From: Cellvibrio sp. pealriver | GTDB lineage: Bacteria; Pseudomonadota; Gammaproteobacteria; Pseudomonadales; Cellvibrionaceae | DNA length: 64,000 nt | Direction: 5' to 3' | Assembly: GCF_001183545.1 (NCBI RefSeq) | Contig: NZ_KQ236688.1 | Location: 2,385,149 to 2,449,148, forward strand | Shown here: in pieces, positions 62,287-64,000 of the stretch | Layout: each line of letters starts with the position of its first letter | Position numbering within the stretch: position 1 is the stretch's first letter | The notes under the pieces: model-generated | Told to the model about the DNA's origin: nothing | The model's input: the letters and a program-made list of their open reading frames with translations, nothing else | Database searches by the model: none | Position numbers and translations under genes: made by a program

Positions 62287-64000
62287 ATGAATAAGCTCAA
62301 GCATGCCCTGCTGGTCTGGGGGGCGGTTGTGTTCGCACCTGCCTGCTCAGCCGCCATTACCTCTTACGGTGCAGGCAATATCACTGATGCTCCGAACCCT
62401 GCAGGCTATAAGTGTGCCATCGACCACGGCTACTGGATTTACAACGCTGGTATCGTCAAACCCGGCGTGAGTAGCTGCAGCCCAATAGGCTCGCCCACAC
62501 CGATTTTCCCACAAAAAGTCGCGCCCGCTACTAGCAAACCGACCATGACGCACCGTTGGTGGGGCTCTATTTCGTTTATGGGCGAAATGAAAGTGGGCGA
62601 CCCGAATGGTGCTGGCTACATCACGCCAGACCCTATGACCGCACGTATCACTGACCGCGGTGTGCGAATCCTGGGCATTCCCGGCGGCTTGCGCACTGGC
62701 CCAACCTCTACCCAATATTCGATTCCCGATCCGTTCAATGAAGTGTTTGACGGAATTGCCATCGCCAACAGCGATTACCCGAATCTGGAAGCCTACCTGA
62801 AAGATTACAGCGATGGTTCCGTCACTGTGCAATGGAACAGTGCCGGTACGCCGGTGATGGAAGCTACTTTTGTACACGGCTCGCCCTATGCGTACTTCAC
62901 CGCGCTCAAAGGTAATTTGCAACTGCGCACCAAAGCGGCCGATGGCGGTGAAAAAGGGGTGTTCTACCAACAAGGCAACTCACTGGGTGTATGGACCAAT
63001 GTGGCGGGCAACCACAATAACTTTCTGATCACCGGTCACGATGCCACCACGTTCAGCACACCCAATGGCTCAACGATTGGCGTGAACAATACCAGCAAGC
63101 GCATGACCGTTACGCTACTGCCGCAAGTATCCGGCACGCCTTCCACGGCGATGATTCAGGCCTTCGCACAATACGCAACACAACGTGTAGATGCGGTTGA
63201 CATTACCTACGCGGTAAATCGCAGCAACAGCAAAGTCACCGTCACCCACAAATACAAATTCAACAACACCGCCGTAACCACAATGGCAGGCATGCTGCCG
63301 ATGGCGTGGAAAAATTCCAACCAGGCAGTGACACCTTATAAAGTGCGCAGTGCACGCGGTGTAACCAAATTTGCTGCCACCAACAGTTTCAGTTACACCA
63401 TTCCGTTTGTGGGTGTGCTGCCGTACTTGCCGGAAAATATTGGCGATTACAACGAAGCCCAGCTAAAACAATTCGTCACCGAATTTGTAAGCCAAGGGCC
63501 TGCAGCCTGGAACGATAAACTCGATACCTATTGGGCAGGCAAAAACTACGGCAAAGTTGCTGAACTCGCGGCAATTGCCCGCTCAATAGGCATGACAGCA
63601 GAAGCAGACCAATTAATTAATTGGCTCAAAGGTGAGTTGCAGGATTGGTTCCGCGCAAACACTAACGGCGGATTGGACACTACTAAATATTTTTCTTACG
63701 ACAGCAACTGGAACACCTTGCTGGGTTATGACGAATCATTCGGTTCACAACAACAATTAAACGACCACCATTTCCACTACGGTTATTTTGTTCGCGCTGC
63801 AGCAGAAATTTGTCGCGTTGATGCCAGCTGGTGTAGCGCAACGCAATACGGCCCGATGGTGGATTTATTGATCCGCGATTACGCCGCGCCGCGCAACGAT
63901 GCCATGTTCCCTTACCTGCGCAACTTTGACCCAGCTTACGGTTTCTCATGGGCATCTGGCCATGCGAATTTTGTATTGGGTAACAACAATGAATCCACTT
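62287..64000 (+). CDS. Secreted GH81 endo-beta-1,3-glucanase, N-terminal part (cut by window edge)
   Basis: The frame from the ATG at 62287 is open to the end of the window (571 codons). It starts with a signal peptide (MNKLKHALLVWGAVVFAPAC, cut near SA-AI at 24) and continues as a GH81 catalytic domain: HRWWGSISFMGEMKVG, PNLEAYLKDYSDGSVTVQW, LNDHHFHYGYFVRAAAE and GHANFVLGNNNESTS, where the sequence stops just at the conserved Glu/Ser catalytic motif. It is clearly homologous to the GH81 gene at 45328-50022 but diverged, and is on the opposite strand. Any carbohydrate-binding modules lie beyond the window. Confidence 0.93.
   Translation, partial: MNKLKHALLVWGAVVFAPACSAAITSYGAGNITDAPNPAGYKCAIDHGYWIYNAGIVKPGVSSCSPIGSPTPIFPQKVAPATSKPTMTHRWWGSISFMGEMKVGDPNGAGYITPDPMTARITDRGVRILGIPGGLRTGPTSTQYSIPDPFNEVFDGIAIANSDYPNLEAYLKDYSDGSVTVQWNSAGTPVMEATFVHGSPYAYFTALKGNLQLRTKAADGGEKGVFYQQGNSLGVWTNVAGNHNNFLITGHDATTFSTPNGSTIGVNNTSKRMTVTLLPQVSGTPSTAMIQAFAQYATQRVDAVDITYAVNRSNSKVTVTHKYKFNNTAVTTMAGMLPMAWKNSNQAVTPYKVRSARGVTKFAATNSFSYTIPFVGVLPYLPENIGDYNEAQLKQFVTEFVSQGPAAWNDKLDTYWAGKNYGKVAELAAIARSIGMTAEADQLINWLKGELQDWFRANTNGGLDTTKYFSYDSNWNTLLGYDESFGSQQQLNDHHFHYGYFVRAAAEICRVDASWCSATQYGPMVDLLIRDYAAPRNDAMFPYLRNFDPAYGFSWASGHANFVLGNNNEST

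Noticed and set aside
62015..62290. Small 91-codon plus-strand frame before the second GH81 gene
   Set aside because: It has no ribosome site or recognisable domain and overlaps the GH81 start region.

Overview
The window looks like chromosome from a polysaccharide-degrading gammaproteobacterium of the Cellvibrionaceae, most likely Cellvibrio. The reasons are a Pseudomonas-like order of envelope genes (murA-ibaG, kdsD-kdsC-lptCAB-rpoN-hpf-ptsN-rapZ-ptsO, yhdP-rng-maf-mreDCB, gatCAB), two large secreted GH81 beta-1,3-glucanases with the poly-serine linkers typical of this family, and a membrane-embedded AraC regulator of the kind often found beside glycoside hydrolases. The genus is inferred from gene content, not from rRNA; no tRNA, rRNA or CRISPR array was seen.

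Region 1 (1-25.7 kb) is housekeeping. It holds peptidoglycan precursor synthesis (murA), lone mlaC and ibaG without the usual mlaFED/mlaB, Kdo synthesis and LPS export (kdsD, kdsC, lptCAB), sigma-54 and the nitrogen PTS (rpoN, hpf, ptsN, rapZ, ptsO), darP, a convergent yhdP-rng-maf-mreDCB block for envelope and cell shape, then gatCAB, a PA4642-like gene, two small unknown exported proteins, a rhombosortase and cysZ. mreC appears to start at a non-canonical ATC behind a strong Shine-Dalgarno sequence.

Region 2 (25.9-33.6 kb) is the most unusual part. It is a one-strand operon with two DUF4402 exported subunits, a PapD-like chaperone, a 1078-residue usher-like outer-membrane protein with a carboxypeptidase-regulatory-like region and a SPOR-like C-terminus, a SPOR lipoprotein and a FlgT-like lipoprotein. 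The two lipoproteins share a helical module. A strong intercistronic terminator after the first gene should make the major subunit the most abundant product. It looks like a non-canonical chaperone-usher surface-fibre system.

Region 3 (33.6-42.1 kb) holds a two-receiver protein with a degenerate GGDEF domain, a LigB-type dioxygenase, an RhlB-type helicase, a glutamine amidotransferase, a VIT1/CCC1 transporter, cytochrome b561, a DUF3465 protein, and a membrane protein plus TetR regulator behind a promoter carrying two palindromic operators.

Region 4 (42.1-60.4 kb) appears to be a nitrogen-scavenging locus: fmdB, formamidase fmdA, an urtABCDE ABC transporter, and a 1155-residue hybrid histidine kinase fused to an NCS1-type permease and a nine-cysteine cluster, followed by a LuxR-type response regulator. 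A related 43-bp sequence lies upstream of both fmdA and urtA, which ties the enzyme and the transporter into one probable regulon. A GH81 glucanase and its probable AraC regulator sit inside this block. The window ends with lpxO (lipid A hydroxylation), a GNAT acetyltransferase and a second, truncated GH81 gene. Several families of inverted-repeat intergenic elements are scattered between genes.
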